Positions 14,511-15,695 of a DNA stretch of 15,695 bases are shown piece after piece. A program made the translations under genes and the position numbers. This DNA is from an uncultured Eubacteriales bacterium (lineage in GTDB: Bacteria > Bacillota_A > Clostridia > Oscillospirales > Oscillospiraceae). Under the pieces are notes generated by a model that saw nothing but the letters and a program-made list of their open reading frames with translations, made no database searches and was not told the DNA's origin. The number at the start of each line of letters is the position of its first letter. The stretch's first letter is position 1. The stretch spans positions 1 to 15,695 of the forward strand of contig CATIYU010000243.1 of the NCBI GenBank assembly GCA_949739085.1. The letters run 5' to 3'.

Positions 14511-15302
14511 ATGGGCAGGCAGAAAAAAATATATCTCGGCACCAATACCAAAATGTATAAAACCATCTCCCAGACACAGCAGTTTTTAACAGAGCTTAGA
14601 CGCTTGACGAAAGATATTCCCAGAGACAGGCTGGAGCTGTTTGTCCTCCCGTCCTTTACAGCCCTCTACCATGCGCGGCAGTGTGTGCCGCCGGAGGAGA
14701 TCCATTTGGGCGCGCAGAACATGGGGTGGGCGGAGGAGGGTCAGTTCAGCGGGGAGATTTCCCCGCTGATGCTGAAGGAGCTTGGGATGGAGCTGGTGAT
14801 GATCGGCCACTCCGAACGGCGGCATACGCTGCTGGAAACCGACGCTATGGAGAATAAGAAGGTCCTCTGCGCCCTGCGGCACGGCCTTACGCCGCTGCTG
14901 TGCGTCGGTGAGACCGGAGCGGAAAAAGCGCTGGGGACGGCGGACGAGGTGCTGCGTATACAGCTGAAAACGGGGCTTCGCGGCCTGCTGCCGGAGCAGG
15001 CGGCCAATGTTTGGATCGCGTATGAGCCTGTGTGGGCCATCGGGGTCAACGGCGTTCCCGCCTCCAGGGAGTACGCGGGGGAGCGGCACGACGCCATCAG
15101 AGCCTGCGTAAAGGAGCTGTTTGGGGAGAAGGCCGGTTATGAGATGCCTCTGCTTTACGGCGGCAGTGTCGATCAGGAGAATGCCTTGGGGCTGATTCAA
15201 ATGCGGAATATTGACGGCCTGTTTATTGGCCGCAGCGCGTGGCAGGCGGAAGGATTTTTTCAAATTATTTGCAGTGTGATGTCCTTGAACCTGGAGGAAT
15301 AA
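14511..15302 (+). CDS. Triose-phosphate-isomerase paralogue, probable L-erythrulose-1-phosphate isomerase (LerI/EryH type)
   Basis: 263-residue (beta/alpha)8 isomerase with the full TIM catalytic set: N12 and K14, H100 in IGHSERR and E172 in AYEPVWAIG, plus the phosphate motif YGGSV (216-220). Two places depart from housekeeping TIM. The first strand reads GTNTKMY instead of GNWKMN, and the mobile loop 6 reads AIGVNGVPAS instead of AIGTGKTAT. These variants are what I expect of the EryH/LerI paralogues that convert L-erythrulose 1-phosphate to D-erythrulose 4-phosphate, and the adjacency to an EryI-like protein matches the Brucella and Mycobacterium tetritol gene sets. An ordinary TIM is usually in a glycolytic gadABC-like cluster (gap-pgk-tpi), not here. 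Last gene of the operon. Confidence 0.85.
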   Translation: MGRQKKIYLGTNTKMYKTISQTQQFLTELRRLTKDIPRDRLELFVLPSFTALYHARQCVPPEEIHLGAQNMGWAEEGQFSGEISPLMLKELGMELVMIGHSERRHTLLETDAMENKKVLCALRHGLTPLLCVGETGAEKALGTADEVLRIQLKTGLRGLLPEQAANVWIAYEPVWAIGVNGVPASREYAGERHDAIRACVKELFGEKAGYEMPLLYGGSVDQENALGLIQMRNIDGLFIGRSAWQAEGFFQIICSVMSLNLEE

Positions 15303-15408
15303 CGGCTGGCTCTGCCTCAAAAAAGGCATAATCCGCATCCCAATGGAGCGGCTGTTTCCTCATAATGCAAATCAATCCTTTCCTATGAATATGGCAGAAG
15401 CTTAACAG

Positions 15409-15440
15409 AGGCCCCTGTACCGAAACAAGTACAGGGGCCT
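15409..15440 (+). terminator. Hairpin after the TIM paralogue, likely terminator
   Basis: AGGCCCCTGTAC and its exact reverse complement form a 12-bp stem with an 8-base loop. The following bases (GGTTGCCTTTTGCGTTTT) are only moderately T-rich and start two bases late, so efficiency is uncertain. It lies 107 bases after the last operon gene and directly before the next promoter, which is where a terminator is expected. The 15303-15408 stretch otherwise shows nothing I can support. Confidence 0.6.
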
Positions 15441-15442
15441 GG

Positions 15443-15471
15443 TTGCCTTTTGCGTTTTGGCATGGTATAAT
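15443..15471 (+). promoter_or_regulatory. Extended -10 promoter of the GIY-YIG gene
   Basis: TTGCCT (15443-15448), 17 bases, then a perfect TATAAT (15466-15471) preceded by TGG, an extended -10. The predicted start is about 15478. The -35 begins three bases after the terminator-like stem. Confidence 0.75.
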
Positions 15472-15500
15472 AGCGCATCACGGACATGGAGGAGCTGGCA

Positions 15501-15695
15501 ATGGTCAATATTCACATTTTCCACAGTGTTTCTGCGGGAAGCTTGTTGGCGGGGCAGCAGCTTCCGCCCGAAGCAAGCGGCTTGGGAGTATACTTCCATC
15601 TTTATGAGAATGCAGATCGCCCGTTTTATATCGGCATTTCCGATGATATGGCGGGCAGGAATCGGAAGCATTTGGAAAATTATCAAAAAAAGCGC
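15501..15695 (+). CDS. GIY-YIG-like domain protein, N-terminal fragment (runs off window)
   Basis: 65 codons are visible with no stop. Residues 29-60 read GVYFHLYEN... then FYIGISDD and GRNRKHLENY, matching the GVY...YIG...R..H pattern of the GIY-YIG nuclease fold. The spacing between the two motifs is about 14 residues. The first 28 residues have no recognisable motif. GGAGGAG (15488-15494) six bases before the ATG at 15501 fixes the start; an in-frame ATG at 15486 overlaps that site and is unlikely. It has its own promoter and is separated by a likely terminator, so it is probably unrelated to the catabolic operon. Function (repair, UvrC-like or hypothetical) cannot be decided from this piece. 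Confidence 0.65.
   Translation, partial: MVNIHIFHSVSAGSLLAGQQLPPEASGLGVYFHLYENADRPFYIGISDDMAGRNRKHLENYQKKR

Noticed and set aside
12343..14577. 744-codon minus-strand open frame opposite the second kinase
   Set aside because: Same reason: it is opposite a gene with complete kinase motifs and has no recognisable family or ribosome site.
15313..15328. TGCCT-CAAAAA-AGGCA hairpin as terminator for the TIM paralogue
   Set aside because: Stem of only five bp with the A-run in the loop and no T-run after it; the 15409 hairpin is the better candidate.
1..15695. CRISPR array, tRNA/rRNA genes, insertion sequences or prophage genes
   Set aside because: No regularly spaced repeats, no RNA gene signatures and no transposase or phage domains were seen on either strand.

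Overview
The window looks like an accessory carbohydrate or amide catabolic locus from a GC-rich, anaerobic, gut-type Clostridia (Oscillospiraceae-like) chromosome. This rests on strong AGGAGG-type ribosome sites, TTGACG/TATGAT-type promoters, a Gram-positive style lipoprotein solute-binding protein, tight same-strand gene packing and the families present. The taxonomic placement is an inference.

Layout. (1) Positions 1-1597, minus strand: a fused DhaK-DhaL dihydroxyacetone-kinase-family protein, cut by the left window edge. (2) 1598-1938: a divergent regulatory region with a good promoter for the left gene, a plausible extended -10 promoter for the right-hand operon, and several perfect palindromes. 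(3) 1939-10412, plus strand, probably one operon: a cysteine-rich ATC-hydrolase-like protein, a BMP-family lipoprotein, its double ATPase and two permeases (a complete nucleoside-type ABC importer), two tandem tautomerase-fold paralogues that both lack the catalytic Pro-1, an M20 amidohydrolase and an aldo/keto reductase. (4) 10413-12209: a promoter with an inverted repeat in its leader, then a GAF-PAS-AAA-HTH regulator whose AAA+ domain has lost Walker A and the GAFTGA loop (DhaR-like). (5) 12271-15302: a second DhaK-DhaL fusion, an RpiB-family isomerase and a triose-phosphate-isomerase paralogue, tightly spaced. (6) 15303-15695: a hairpin, a clear extended -10 promoter, and the start of a GIY-YIG protein that runs off the right edge.

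Working model. The kinase + RpiB-like + TIM-like trio matches the gene set known for tetrulose catabolism (LerK/DerK, DerI/EryI and LerI/EryH). That route runs from erythrulose through erythrulose phosphates to D-erythrose 4-phosphate. The RpiB copy has the features expected of a ketotetrose-phosphate isomerase rather than a ribose-5-phosphate isomerase. The upstream half (importer, ATC-hydrolase-like protein, M20 amidase, odd tautomerases, reductase) would then take up and dismantle an amide- or heterocycle-linked compound whose carbon skeleton feeds the tetrulose arm. That combination is not one I recognise as a described pathway. The DhaR-like regulator probably senses pathway state and acts on housekeeping-sigma promoters, because it cannot be a working sigma-54 activator.
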